Shown piece by piece: positions 21,208 through 30,104 of a DNA stretch of 64,000 bases. Both the position numbers and the translations under genes were made by a program. The notes below the pieces were generated by a model, which saw only the letters and a program-made list of their open reading frames with translations, did not search any database and was not told the origin of the DNA. This DNA is from Candidatus Phaeomarinobacter ectocarpi (GTDB lineage Bacteria; Pseudomonadota; Alphaproteobacteria; CGMCC-115125), in NCBI RefSeq assembly GCF_000689395.1, contig NZ_HG966617.1:1-64000 (forward strand), given 5' to 3'. How positions within the stretch are numbered: the stretch's first letter is position 1; each line of letters starts with the position of its first letter.

Positions 21208-22704
21208 CTAAGCTTTCAGCCGTTCAATGGTTCGGGTGGTACTTTCATCAGGCACGAGTTCTGCGAGGACGACGCGTCCACCGGCCGCCTGAACAATGTC
21301 TGCGCCCACAACAGTTTCCACCGTGTAGTCGGCACCTTTGACCAGAACATCAGGCTTCAACGCCTTGATAAGTTCCACAGGTGTCTCGTCGGAGAAGATG
21401 ATCACCATGTCCACATCCTCGAGAGAGGCCAGCACCAGTGCCCGCGCCATCTCGCCCTGAAGCGGACGTGTCTCTCCCTTGAGGGCTTTGACCGAGCTGT
21501 CGGAGTTGAGGCCGACAACCAGCCGGTCGCACTCCGCGCGCGCCTGGCGCAGCAGTGACAGATGCCCGGGGTGGATCAGGTCAAAGCACCCATTGGTAAA
21601 GCCGATGCTCTGACCCTGGGCGCGCCACCGGGCTGTGACGTCTGATGCTTCCGACACCGAGCAGACTTTCTGGTCAGCCTTGGTGACGTCGGCTGTATGC
21701 AGGGCGCGTGTAAGTTCGTTGGGATAAACAACCGCCGTCCCGACCTTGGCCACCACAAGTCCCGCAGTGGCGTTGGCGATGGACGCGGCCTGAACAAGAT
21801 CCGCACCGGACGCGATTGCCAGCCCAAGGGTGGCAAGCACCGTGTCGCCGGCACCTGAGACATCAAACACTTCCAATGCCTGCGCCGGGAAGTGAGCAGC
21901 CTCCAGGCCATCCTTGCCCCGGGTGACCAGCGTCATGCCCGCCTGCGACCGGGTAACCAGAATGGCGTCGGCATTTGCATGCTGGAGGGCTTCATGCGCC
22001 GCATCCATGACCTCTGCATCGGTTTCACACGGCATGCCGGTGGCCAGCGCGAGTTCTTTCAGGTTGGGCTTGATAAGCGTCGCGCCGCTATAACGCGAGA
22101 AGTCTGTAGACTTGGGATCTACGATGACCGGCAGGCCCATGGCCCGCGCCGCCCCAATAATGGCCTGCAGCACATTGTCGGACAGGCACCCCTTGGCATA
22201 GTCCGACAGGACGATGGCACCGGCGCCTTCCATCTCAGCGCGCGCCGCCTCAACAATGCCATCGACGGATTCCTTTGAAAGCGGCAGCGCCACTTCCTGA
22301 TCCGCCCGCAACAGCTGCTGCGATCCGGCGATGAAGCGCGTCTTGACGGTGGTTGCGCGGCCCATGTCGGTAATCAGATCCGGGTCAATGCGGTCTTCTT
22401 GTGAGATCAGGCGAACGACTTCGCGGCCAGGTTCGTCGTCACCAATGGTTGCAAGCAGGCTGGCAGCGCCGCCCAGCGCCGCCACATTGCGCGCCACATT
22501 GCCAACGCCACCCAGCATGGCTGCTTCGCGTTCCACGGCAATCACCGGGATGGGTGCCTCAGGAGAGATGCGGTCAACGCTCCCATAGACATACCGGTCC
22601 AGCATGATGTCACCGAGGCAGACCACGCGCGCTTCACTGAATCGGCCAATGACGTCCAGCTCGGCGGGAACATCCAGTACAGGATCGGTAGATGAAACAG
22701 TCAT
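21208..22704 (-). CDS. hldE: Bifunctional heptose-7-phosphate kinase / heptose-1-phosphate adenylyltransferase
   Basis: Two-domain cytoplasmic enzyme of ADP-heptose synthesis. Residues about 20-330 are a PfkB-type kinase with MLGGVGNVARNVAALGG and the anion-hole/catalytic motif VSGAGDTVLATL; residues about 355-498 are a nucleotidyltransferase with FTNGCFDLIHPGHLSLL (HxGH). At 498 residues it is slightly longer than the E. coli enzyme (477). AAGG sits about 6 nt before the ATG. The intermediate phosphatase gmhB and isomerase gmhA are not in the window. Confidence 0.96.
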   Translation of the reverse strand: MTVSSTDPVLDVPAELDVIGRFSEARVVCLGDIMLDRYVYGSVDRISPEAPIPVIAVEREAAMLGGVGNVARNVAALGGAASLLATIGDDEPGREVVRLISQEDRIDPDLITDMGRATTVKTRFIAGSQQLLRADQEVALPLSKESVDGIVEAARAEMEGAGAIVLSDYAKGCLSDNVLQAIIGAARAMGLPVIVDPKSTDFSRYSGATLIKPNLKELALATGMPCETDAEVMDAAHEALQHANADAILVTRSQAGMTLVTRGKDGLEAAHFPAQALEVFDVSGAGDTVLATLGLAIASGADLVQAASIANATAGLVVAKVGTAVVYPNELTRALHTADVTKADQKVCSVSEASDVTARWRAQGQSIGFTNGCFDLIHPGHLSLLRQARAECDRLVVGLNSDSSVKALKGETRPLQGEMARALVLASLEDVDMVIIFSDETPVELIKALKPDVLVKGADYTVETVVGADIVQAAGGRVVLAELVPDESTTRTIERLKA

Positions 22705-22827
22705 CGGTGCCTTAGGGTCTGCCCGCAGCGGGCTCTAACGGGTCAATATGAGTCGCGATCATAGGGGTCACAAAGCCCGCCCGAAAGGCCAAGCTATGTC
22801 TTGCAGTTAATGAGGCAAAAGACCGGT

Positions 22828-23325
22828 TTAGCCAAGCCCTGCGTCGGGATCAGCAAGGCGCGATAGCCGGAGTGAGCCCGCCCGCGCGATGCGCAGCGTC
22901 ACTGCCTTGCGGCGCGCTGCAGCAATCTTGTCCAGCGGTGCGTCCCGCAGCATTTCTGCTCCATACCGGTCTGCAATCAAAAGCCCGGTTTCTGACGGCA
23001 GTTCGCTCATGGGAAAGTCTTCAGGGACGGCGAAGAAGAGCCGGTCGCAAAAGTCGTGATACTCCGGCCATTTGTTGTCCGCGCGCAGGTCAGCGAGGCT
23101 GGTCTTGATCTCGATGATCAGAATTTCCCCCGCCGACCCCAGCGCAATCACATCGGCGCGGCGGCCGGTTGCCAGAGTGAATTCCGTGAGCGGTGCCAAG
23201 CCCAGCCCCATCAGATGGCGGCACACCCCCCGCTGCACATCAAGCGCCCGGGCGGACTGCCGACCGTCCTCCGGCAGCGACAGATCCCGCCAGCGTTCGC
23301 GTTGCTCGTGGCCTTGCGTGCTCAT
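22828..23325 (-). CDS. mmcB: MmcB-family DNA repair protein
   Basis: A 165-residue protein of the MmcB family, which in Caulobacter is a damage-inducible putative endonuclease working with DNA repair. The restriction-endonuclease-like core shows TGRRADVIALG then IIEIKTSLADLRADNKWPEY (Asp, Glu-x-Lys), followed by DRLFFAVPEDFP and LIADRYGAE. The position next to the heptose genes is common in Alphaproteobacteria. No SOS box is evident in the sequence upstream, and the ribosome site is weak. Confidence 0.9.
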   Translation of the reverse strand: MSTQGHEQRERWRDLSLPEDGRQSARALDVQRGVCRHLMGLGLAPLTEFTLATGRRADVIALGSAGEILIIEIKTSLADLRADNKWPEYHDFCDRLFFAVPEDFPMSELPSETGLLIADRYGAEMLRDAPLDKIAAARRKAVTLRIARAGSLRLSRLADPDAGLG

Positions 23326-23387
23326 GCCGGAACGCTAGTGGCAGCGTGAGAACAAAACAAGTCCATTCAGCGCGGGGCGTGTGGCTG

Positions 23388-24311
23388 TCAACTGCCAGTG
23401 CGATGGGTGGCTGCAAGACGAGAAAGAGCGACGTGGAGGGCCTCAGACGGGTCGAGCCCCTCCACGGTACCAAGTGTGGCGATGGCCAACGTGCCCAGTG
23501 CATTCATGGACAAGGCAGCGTTTAGTCGTGTTGGGTCCAAAGAGGTGTCGCTGACCGACTCATAGCCTTCGATCATGGCGTCTGCCGGGCCGCCAATGTC
23601 ATTCATGTGGCGCAGCTCGATTTCCACAGGCCCCGACTGCGCCTCGCCCCAGTCGACCAGGCCGGCATTGCTGTGGGCGAACTCTTGCTCATCAGCAAAC
23701 AGAACATTCCCTCCATTGATGTCGCCATGGAGGAAGGGATGCTGCGGGCCGTCGGCCAGAATAGCCGCGACCTCCAGACACGCAGAGCGCATGTCCGGCA
23801 CGATGTCCGCGATCTGCAGCAACCGGTCCTGGGAAACCGGCGGCATGGGCCCCTGTCCGGCAGGCAGATTTCGGGTTTGCGTGTGAAGTAGGGCGGCTGT
23901 CTCGCCAAGGCGCCGCATGATGGCCACCTTTTGGGCGGAATCAATCGGTCCGGCCAGAATGTTCATGGCTGCTCTGCCGGGGAGTTTCGACATTCGTATC
24001 CAGCCGCAATAGTCACCCATACCATCCGTAGTCGGATTTATTTTGGCGCCAGCGATGAAGAGGGCCGCTGTAATCGGTGGCTGCAGACCGGCTACTGCCT
24101 GTAACGCGGCTGTCTCGCCATCAAGAATCTGCAGTCCTGACCCGATGCCGCCGCGGTGGCATACGAGCTTCAACACACTGCCATCATGAAGATCAAAGAC
24201 ATCGCCCCATACGCCTGATCCAAGAGGGGTCCAGGGAGGGGGCGGCAGTCCTAAGCCATGCAAGGCCGCATGGATTGCATGGTCTGTTGGGTGTGGGTGC
24301 GTGCGAGGCAT
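23388..24311 (-). CDS. Aminoglycoside-phosphotransferase-like kinase
   Basis: A 307-residue protein kinase-like phosphotransferase. The catalytic Brenner motif HGDINGGNVLF is near residue 196, and the metal-binding segment LVDWGEAQ about 22 residues later, where the usual Asp-x-Asp is Asp-x-Gly. The N-lobe has GVWGDVFDLHDGSVLKLVCH (Gly-rich loop and Lys). Substrates in this family range from choline and homoserine to aminoglycosides, and the sequence does not decide. It runs in the same direction as mmcB, ending 62 nt before it. Confidence 0.85.
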   Translation of the reverse strand: MPRTHPHPTDHAIHAALHGLGLPPPPWTPLGSGVWGDVFDLHDGSVLKLVCHRGGIGSGLQILDGETAALQAVAGLQPPITAALFIAGAKINPTTDGMGDYCGWIRMSKLPGRAAMNILAGPIDSAQKVAIMRRLGETAALLHTQTRNLPAGQGPMPPVSQDRLLQIADIVPDMRSACLEVAAILADGPQHPFLHGDINGGNVLFADEQEFAHSNAGLVDWGEAQSGPVEIELRHMNDIGGPADAMIEGYESVSDTSLDPTRLNAALSMNALGTLAIATLGTVEGLDPSEALHVALSRLAATHRTGS

Positions 24312-24382
24312 GTCACCACCCTATGGGCAGCCTCCGCGTCACGCAAAGAGCCGCAGGCAAAGGATGCTGGTGCGCAAAAGAA

Positions 24383-24416
24383 AAGCGGCCCGCTGAACAA
24401 CAGCGGGCCGCTTCAA
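24383..24416 (-). terminator. Intrinsic terminator of the diiron gene
   Basis: On the - strand an 11-bp perfect stem (AGCGGCCCGCT / AGCGGGCCGCT) is followed by TTTTCTTTT, 28 nt after the stop codon of the gene ending at 24444. Confidence 0.9.
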
Positions 24417-24443
24417 ATGCTCGACGCTTAGGTCTGGGTCGTT

Positions 24444-25568
24444 TTACTCAGCAGCGGAAACCTGCTGCAGAGCGTCTGTCCGGGTACCAAAGTTGATCGT
24501 CTGAAGGTACTTGATGCCTTCTTCGGCAATGTCGTCACCGATCATGTGATCGCCCTCGGACTTCAGCTCATCCATGTCCACGTAAGTGGCATAGAAAGAC
24601 TTGGTGCGGTCGGTAATTATGCCGGCCTTGAGGAGTGTCTTGATCAGTACACGGAAGATGTCTGTGCCTGACTTCATGCGCTCCTTGCGATCTTCGTCGG
24701 TGAAGGCCTCGAGCATCTCTGCCTGAACCTGCTGCCAGTCGAGACCAAAGCTTTCATAGATGACTTTCTTCTGTTCCGGGTTCACAAGGTTGAACAGAAG
24801 AGTCTGGAAGCACTCAGCAGCCCAGTCTTCAATCAGGTGCTGTTCTTCCTGAGACAGATTGGGGACCGTACGGTCGGCCCAGATTTTGCCGAACTTGTGG
24901 TGGAACGCTTCGTCGGTCATGACCAGCTGAGTCAGACGGACGAGAAGCGGGTCTTTGGCGTTGGTATAGAGCATGGCAAAGGCGCCCATGGCGAGGCCTT
25001 CCACCAGCATCTGCATGCCGACGACCTTCTTGTACACTTCCGGTGCATTCACGATGTCAGTCAGAAGGTTCTTCAGCGTTTCACCGCACGGCAGCGGCGT
25101 GCCCCAGCGCGCCTTTACGTAGGCTGCAAAGCCTGTGACGTGTCGGGCTTCTTCGCGGGTCTGGTTGGCAGCGTATTCCTGCGCACCCGGATCCCGCAGA
25201 ATGTGGCAGAGCGAGGCAGACAGGCCAAGCGCTCCGGCTTCACCGTGCAGAATGGCGGAGAGATTCCAGCGCGCGCTTTCATTGACGAAGCGGATGCGCT
25301 CTTTCTGCGGCATGTCCTTGAAACAGGGCAGCTGCAGTTCCGGCACCATGTCTTCCGGCATGATGGCTTCATTCTCCATGTCGAAAGGCTCGGAGAAATC
25401 GATGTATTTGGTGTCCAGCGGATCCCAGAAGTGGTCATGGGTCGCGGAAATGATCTTGTCGAATGCGGTTGAGCGGGCGCCGTAGCGGTCCACTTCAATC
25501 ATCGCAGCGAAATCATCGGGTGCCACTGCATCGTAAGCGGCGTCATGGGTAATCTGGCGCGTGGTCAT
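24444..25568 (-). CDS. Ferritin-like carboxylate-bridged diiron protein
   Basis: A 374-residue helical protein with a complete six-ligand diiron set in two helix pairs: Glu110 (LHGE), Glu140 and His143 (REEARH), then Glu190 (LVEG), Glu220 and His223 (DEAFHH). This arrangement is that of AurF-like N-oxygenases, R2-like oxidases and related O2-activating enzymes; the exact reaction is unknown. A C-terminal region (about 280-374) is family-specific and not recognised. GGAGGAGA lies about 11 nt before the ATG. The gene is divergent from the MMPL transporter across 890 bp and has its own strong terminator, so it is probably a single-gene transcript. Confidence 0.85.
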   Translation of the reverse strand: MTTRQITHDAAYDAVAPDDFAAMIEVDRYGARSTAFDKIISATHDHFWDPLDTKYIDFSEPFDMENEAIMPEDMVPELQLPCFKDMPQKERIRFVNESARWNLSAILHGEAGALGLSASLCHILRDPGAQEYAANQTREEARHVTGFAAYVKARWGTPLPCGETLKNLLTDIVNAPEVYKKVVGMQMLVEGLAMGAFAMLYTNAKDPLLVRLTQLVMTDEAFHHKFGKIWADRTVPNLSQEEQHLIEDWAAECFQTLLFNLVNPEQKKVIYESFGLDWQQVQAEMLEAFTDEDRKERMKSGTDIFRVLIKTLLKAGIITDRTKSFYATYVDMDELKSEGDHMIGDDIAEEGIKYLQTINFGTRTDALQQVSAAE

Positions 25569-26159
25569 TGGTGAGTTGTCTCCTCCAAGAAACCTGAAAA
25601 GACCCCCTCACAAGCAGGGCCCAGGTCAAAACAGCTCCAAAAGCAAATGTCGTATGCCGGTTTGCTCTAGCCCGAGCGTTGGCGGCACCTGCAACCGGGA
25701 TGCGCGTATCAGCGCGCAATTCCAATTACTTACAAAAAGGTAGGTGGACGACCTGCCTGCCGCAAGGAAAAAGTGACACCGGCGTCATTTTCCTGATCGG
25801 GTGCACGGCAAGCTCAACGACCAGCAGGGCACCACGCGTTCCGGCTGTGGAAGGTAGTGATTAACTATGTTGGGCGGAAGTCGGGCGTAACACGTATCTT
25901 CCTAGTGGCGTTGATGCCGCAAATTTGCTGATGTTTCTTTCATGTTTTTGTACCAACGATGCCTTTCCCGTGCTATCGGGAACGTTGGAGTTGCGAAATG
26001 TGCGACAACAGGCACAGTGGCTTCGTCTAGAACAGAAGTCGGCGATCAAAGCCGAACGCAAAGAACTGGCGATTAACGCCGGACGAATATGGAGAAACCA
26101 TTGGGGAGGGGTGCATCCAGGTCTGTTGATCTGTGTGCCGCTGGTCACCGGGGGGCGAT

Positions 26160-26179
26160 GTATCTGGAAAACCAGATAC
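26160..26179. repeat. 20-bp inverted repeat GTATCTGG-AAAA-CCAGATAC
   Basis: Perfect 8-bp arms around AAAA. There is no T-run, so it is not a standard terminator; it could be an operator or RNA hairpin. The same GTATCTG/CAGATAC arms recur in the hairpin after the transporter gene (28843-28865). Confidence 0.6.
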
Positions 26180-26396
26180 GCTAAGTCGCGAAACGTGACC
26201 TGCACTGAAGACCCCTGACATTGGTGTGATGGATGACTGAGGCTTTGAGGCCCGCGCGGTGTTTCGCGAGGGTTTTAGGTTTCAGCCGGGGATGTTTTGC
26301 CGTTCGCGCGGCCGGCCACCTGTTATGGGTTGGCCTGAAAGCGCAGCACACGGGCGGCCTGTACACTCCCGGTAATCACAAATTGGGTTTGAGTGC

Positions 26397-26409
26397 GTAA
26401 CGGCGTTAC
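26397..26409. promoter_or_regulatory. Inverted repeat GTAAC-GGC-GTTAC before the transporter
   Basis: Perfect 5-bp arms with a 3-nt centre, 48 bp upstream of the transporter ATG, a suitable place for a repressor operator. Short enough to be chance. Confidence 0.3.
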
Positions 26410-26457
26410 CGGCCAATCGGTCAAGCGTTGCGCAGCGTGGAGTGAAACGGAACTAAC

Positions 26458-28812
26458 ATGATCAAGCTGCTGGAAAACATTCTGTTCGGCGCCAAGCCGC
26501 TCATTCTTGGGCTGTTCGCACTGATTACGATCTATTGCGCTTACTACGCCTTCCAGCTCCGGATGGATGCGGGCTTTGAAAAGCAGCTGCCAACGGGCCA
26601 CGAATACATTGAAACATTCCAGGAATACCGCGATCGCCTCTTCGGCTCGAACCGCGTTGTTATCGTCCTTGCTCAGCGCGACGGCACGATCTGGAACGAA
26701 GACTTCTTCAAGACCTACAAGGAAGTCACCGACGAACTCTTCTACCTGCCAGGTGTTGACCGCCGTACGGTGACATCACTGTGGACGCCCAACACGCGAT
26801 ATCTGGAAATCACCGAAGAAGGCATCAACGCCGATGATGTGATCCCGGGCACTGTGACTGTCAACAACATGACGCCCGAGGCGCTGGAGCGCATCGAGAA
26901 CAACGTGGTCCGAGGGAACTTCCTGGGCCGACTTGTTGCGGAGGACTCCACCGCGGCCATGGTTGTCGCGGAGCTGCTGGAGATTGATCCACAAACTCAG
27001 GAACGCCTCGACTATTTTGACCTCGCTGACCAGCTTGAGGACAAGATACGAGGGCAATACGAAGACGAAAACTACACCGTCCATATCATCGGCTTTGCCA
27101 AGCTGATTGGTGACATCGCCGATGGTGCCCAGACGGTTATCATCTTCTTCATTGTCGCGTTTATTCTCACCGCCATATCGGTGCATTTGTATGCTCAATC
27201 ATGGTCGCTCACCTTCCTTGCGCTTTTCTGTTCACTGACATCGCTGATCTGGCAATTCGGTGTGCTGCATATCCTTGGTTTCGGTCTGGATCCATTGGCG
27301 ATCCTTGTGCCCTTCCTGGTGTTTGCCATCGGGGTGAGTCACGGGGTGCAACAGATCAACCTCATAACCAAGGAAGTGACATCCGGTGCCAACGGTGAAG
27401 AAGCCGCCCGCGCCAGCTTCCGCCTTTTGTTCATTCCAGGCTCCATGGCTCTCATCACTGACCTTGTGGGCTTTGGTACGCTGATCCTGATTCCGATCGG
27501 CATGATCCAGGAGCTGGCCATCACCGCGTCTATCGGTGTGGCACTCAAGATCATTACCAACCTGGTGATGCTGCCGATCCTGGCCAGCTACCTGACCTTT
27601 GACGAAAGGTTTGTCGATCGCGCCAACCGCGCCCGTGATTTCCGTATCCGCGTGATGACCCATGTGGGCCGTCTCGCTGAGCCACGTGTTGCTGTTGTTA
27701 TTCTCTTTGCAAGTGTCATTCTGTTCGCTGTTGCATTCTGGCAGAGCCTTGGTCGCCACGTGGGTGACCTTCACGCCGGTGCACCCGAGCTGCGTGAAGA
27801 TGCGCGGTACAATCAGGACAGCCGTTTCGTCGTGGACAAGTTCGCACTTGGCCTCAACCTGCTGACCGTCATCAACGAAACGCCGTCCGAAGCTTGTATC
27901 AATCACGACGTGATGAACTACCTCGCGCGTTTCTCCTGGTACATGTCGAACCGTGAAGGCGTGGCAGCGGTGATTTCGCTGCCTACTGCCGCCAAGGCAT
28001 CGTCTGCGGGCTGGAACGAAGGCAACCTGAAATATCAGACCCTGCCGCGTAACAAGTTCGCACTCGTGCAGGCTGTGGGTCCGGTTCCAACGTCCTCCGG
28101 TCTGCTGGACGTGGACTGCACGACCTTGCCGCTCCAGATCTTCACAGATGACTCCAAGGCAACCACGATTGAAAACGTGATTGCCGGCGTGAAGACATGG
28201 CGTGAAGCCAATCCACGTGATGACGTCAATATCCGCCTTGCTTCAGGCAATGTGGGTGTGATGGCAGCGACAAACGAGGAAATTGAAACCTCGGAACTGC
28301 CAATGATGCTCTACGTGTACGCGACCATCATTCTGCTGGTGTACCTCACCTATCGTGACTGGCGTGCAACGATCTGCTGTTGTGTGCCGCTGACGCTGGC
28401 CACCTTCCTGGGCTACTGGTTCATGGAAGAACTGGAAATCGGCCTCAAGGTTGCGACCTTGCCGGTGATGGTGCTGGCTGTGGGTCTGGGCGTGGACTAC
28501 GCGTTCTATATCTACAACCGCCTGCAGTTCCACCTGTCCGAAGGCCTCGACATCACCGACAGCTTCAAGCAGTCAATGTTCGAGACCGGCATGGCCGTTG
28601 TGTTCACCGCCATTACCCTTGCGGTTGGCGTGAGCACCTGGACCTTCTCACCGCTGAAGTTCCAGGCTGACATGGGCCTGCTGCTCACCTTCATGTTCCT
28701 GACGAACATGATTATGGCCATCACGGTGCTGCCAGCCATCGCCGTGGTTCTGGACATGGTGTTCCCGCGTCGTACGCCAATCAAAGCGCCTTCTGGCATC
28801 TTGGCTCACTAA
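26458..28812 (+). CDS. MMPL/RND-superfamily transporter
   Basis: A 784-residue inner-membrane transporter with the duplicated RND layout: one N-terminal membrane segment (about 13-33), a large periplasmic loop, five segments (about 220-385), another N-type segment (about 400-420), a second loop, and five final segments (about 615-770). The two halves carry the related motifs FAIGVSHGVQQINLI (about 288-302) and GLGVDYAFYIYNR (about 677-689), typical of MMPL-type lipid exporters and not of AcrB-type pumps. No membrane-fusion or outer-membrane partner is adjacent. Substrates are likely lipidic or hydrophobic (inference). A 14-bp hairpin follows, then the TerB-domain gene. Confidence 0.9.
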   Translation: MIKLLENILFGAKPLILGLFALITIYCAYYAFQLRMDAGFEKQLPTGHEYIETFQEYRDRLFGSNRVVIVLAQRDGTIWNEDFFKTYKEVTDELFYLPGVDRRTVTSLWTPNTRYLEITEEGINADDVIPGTVTVNNMTPEALERIENNVVRGNFLGRLVAEDSTAAMVVAELLEIDPQTQERLDYFDLADQLEDKIRGQYEDENYTVHIIGFAKLIGDIADGAQTVIIFFIVAFILTAISVHLYAQSWSLTFLALFCSLTSLIWQFGVLHILGFGLDPLAILVPFLVFAIGVSHGVQQINLITKEVTSGANGEEAARASFRLLFIPGSMALITDLVGFGTLILIPIGMIQELAITASIGVALKIITNLVMLPILASYLTFDERFVDRANRARDFRIRVMTHVGRLAEPRVAVVILFASVILFAVAFWQSLGRHVGDLHAGAPELREDARYNQDSRFVVDKFALGLNLLTVINETPSEACINHDVMNYLARFSWYMSNREGVAAVISLPTAAKASSAGWNEGNLKYQTLPRNKFALVQAVGPVPTSSGLLDVDCTTLPLQIFTDDSKATTIENVIAGVKTWREANPRDDVNIRLASGNVGVMAATNEEIETSELPMMLYVYATIILLVYLTYRDWRATICCCVPLTLATFLGYWFMEELEIGLKVATLPVMVLAVGLGVDYAFYIYNRLQFHLSEGLDITDSFKQSMFETGMAVVFTAITLAVGVSTWTFSPLKFQADMGLLLTFMFLTNMIMAITVLPAIAVVLDMVFPRRTPIKAPSGILAH

Positions 28813-28837
28813 CGCGAAACACGAAGTACTCGAGTAA

Positions 28838-28870
28838 GGGGTGTATCTGCCTCATCGGCAGATACACCCC
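28838..28870 (+). repeat. Strong hairpin between the transporter and the TerB gene
   Basis: GGGGTGTATCTGCC at 28838-28851 pairs perfectly with 28857-28870 around TCATC. No U-run follows, so complete termination is doubtful; RNA processing or partial attenuation between the two genes is more likely. It shares GTATCTG/CAGATAC with the repeat at 26160. Confidence 0.75.
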
Positions 28871-28914
28871 CCAAAGCACCCAACCAACGGTGCGCTCGCA
28901 AGGGGAAGCGAAAT

Positions 28915-29379
28915 ATGCTTGATCGAATTGTTGCCTTTCTAGAAAACCGCGCCGCGCCAGGCGGGGAATCTTCCGACCCGTTTTCCGTAAAACAGGTCGC
29001 CGCAGCGGCCCTCATGGTTGAAGGCGCGCGTCTCGACAGTGACTTTGACGACACCGAGCGTGCCGCCATGGAACGCATCGTCGGTGAGCGGTTCTCGCTG
29101 AGCGCAGACGATGCTCAGACATTGATCGACATTGCTGCTGAACGTCAGAAGTCGAACTACGACAACTGGCAGTTCACAAATGCTGTTGCCAAGAACTTCA
29201 GCACCGAAGAGCAGATCGATATTCTTTCCATGATGTGGGAAGTCGCCTACGCCGATGGTGAACTGCACCGCTTTGAAGTGCATCAGATCAAAACCGTTGC
29301 TGGCCAGCTTGGCCGTAGCGATGCAGATCTGGAAAAAGCCCGCAAGGATGCGCAGGCCCGTCTGGGTATCACCGACTAG
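28915..29379 (+). CDS. TerB-domain protein
   Basis: A 154-residue all-helical protein of the TerB superfamily. The two characteristic acidic helices are visible: LMVEGARLDSDFDDTERAAM (about 33-52) and WEVAYADGELHRFEVHQI (about 106-123). TerB domains bind metal ions and occur with membrane and stress systems; most stand-alone copies are not proven to confer tellurite resistance. AAGGGGAAG stands about 8 nt before the ATG. It lies 102 bp after the MMPL transporter in the same direction and ends in a strong terminator. Confidence 0.88.
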   Translation: MLDRIVAFLENRAAPGGESSDPFSVKQVAAAALMVEGARLDSDFDDTERAAMERIVGERFSLSADDAQTLIDIAAERQKSNYDNWQFTNAVAKNFSTEEQIDILSMMWEVAYADGELHRFEVHQIKTVAGQLGRSDADLEKARKDAQARLGITD

Positions 29380-29403
29380 CAGCGCACGGTCGCTACAAAC
29401 AAC

Positions 29404-29434
29404 AAAGCCCCGGCAGTACTGCCGGGGCTTTTTG
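29404..29434. terminator. Bidirectional terminator after the TerB gene
   Basis: A perfect 28-bp palindrome, AAAGCCCCGGCAGT followed by its complement, with TTTTT on the + strand. It sits between the TerB gene and the convergent HAD gene ending at 29455. Confidence 0.92.
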
Positions 29435-29454
29435 TGTTTGCGTGGTCAGGCGTC

Positions 29455-30099
29455 CTAACGAAGCGCGAACCCGACGACTTCTTCAAGGTCAGCCAAGGCC
29501 TGATCTGCGCCTGATACCTTGATGGCTTTCATGCCGACCTGGTGGGCCGCCTTGCAGTTGATGCCAAGGTCATCAAGATAGACCGCATCAGCGGCCGCAA
29601 CGCCCAACTCCTCCAGAGCCATCTCATAGATCTTCGGATGCGGCTTGCGAACGCCCGCCTTGCTGGACTCAATGATGAACTCGAACTCATCCATGATTTC
29701 CTGAACAGCCTTGGCCTTCTCGCTGGTGCTCGCCATGCCGGCACCTTCGCCTGCGGACACATTGTTGGTGATGCATGACACCCGCAGGCCTTTTGCCTTG
29801 ATGGTTCTCAGCGCCGCCAGCATTTCCGGCCGTACATCGCCAGACAGGAGAGCAATTATCTCCCTGCCACGCACCTCATGGCCCAGAGCCTTTGCTTCCT
29901 GCGCAAACAGCTCGTCGAACTCGTCCATGTCCACGTCGGAGCGTTCGAACTTCGCCCAGGCATTGTCGAGATAATTGGTCGAGTTGATTTTGCGAATGAG
30001 GTCCTCGGGCAAGCCGCGCTCGCGTTCAAAGCGTGCGAATGCTTCAAAAGGGCTTGTCGTAAACACTCCACCGAAATCCCAAATAACCGCTTTGACCAT
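29455..30099 (-). CDS. HAD-superfamily hydrolase (YihX/epoxide-hydrolase-N-like)
   Basis: A 214-residue phosphatase-like protein. Motif I is WDFGG with nucleophile Asp8, but the usual second Asp (acid/base, position 10) is Gly, as in YihX-type sugar phosphatases and the N-terminal domain of mammalian soluble epoxide hydrolase relatives. Motif II is ITNN, motif III Lys in GVRKPHPKIY and motif IV YLDDLGINC. The substrate is unknown. Its ATG lies 5 nt after the bioA stop, so it is co-transcribed with bioA. Confidence 0.88.
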   Translation of the reverse strand: MVKAVIWDFGGVFTTSPFEAFARFERERGLPEDLIRKINSTNYLDNAWAKFERSDVDMDEFDELFAQEAKALGHEVRGREIIALLSGDVRPEMLAALRTIKAKGLRVSCITNNVSAGEGAGMASTSEKAKAVQEIMDEFEFIIESSKAGVRKPHPKIYEMALEELGVAAADAVYLDDLGINCKAAHQVGMKAIKVSGADQALADLEEVVGFALR

Positions 30100-30104
30100 G
30101 TCCC

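Larger units (their letters stand above)
25569..26457. other. Long divergent intergenic region between the diiron gene and the MMPL transporter
   Basis: An 889-bp gap, long for this dense genome. It holds the ribosome site of the leftward diiron gene, a 20-bp hairpin at 26160-26179, a short inverted repeat at 26397-26409 and presumably both promoters. Open frames at 25925-26218 (+) and 25861-26205 (-) overlap each other and show no family pattern or ribosome site, so I do not call a gene. An unannotated RNA is possible. Confidence 0.5.

Noticed and set aside
25925-26218. 97-codon open frame in the diiron/MMPL gap
   Set aside because: No ribosome site, no recognisable composition, and it competes with an opposite-strand frame of the same quality.
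28915-29379. Tellurite resistance operon
   Set aside because: Only a lone TerB domain is present; terC, terD and terZ-type partners are absent.
29455-30099. HAD protein as the missing trehalose-6-phosphate phosphatase
   Set aside because: It is tied to bioA, has a different cap layout from OtsB and lacks the second motif I Asp expected for OtsB.
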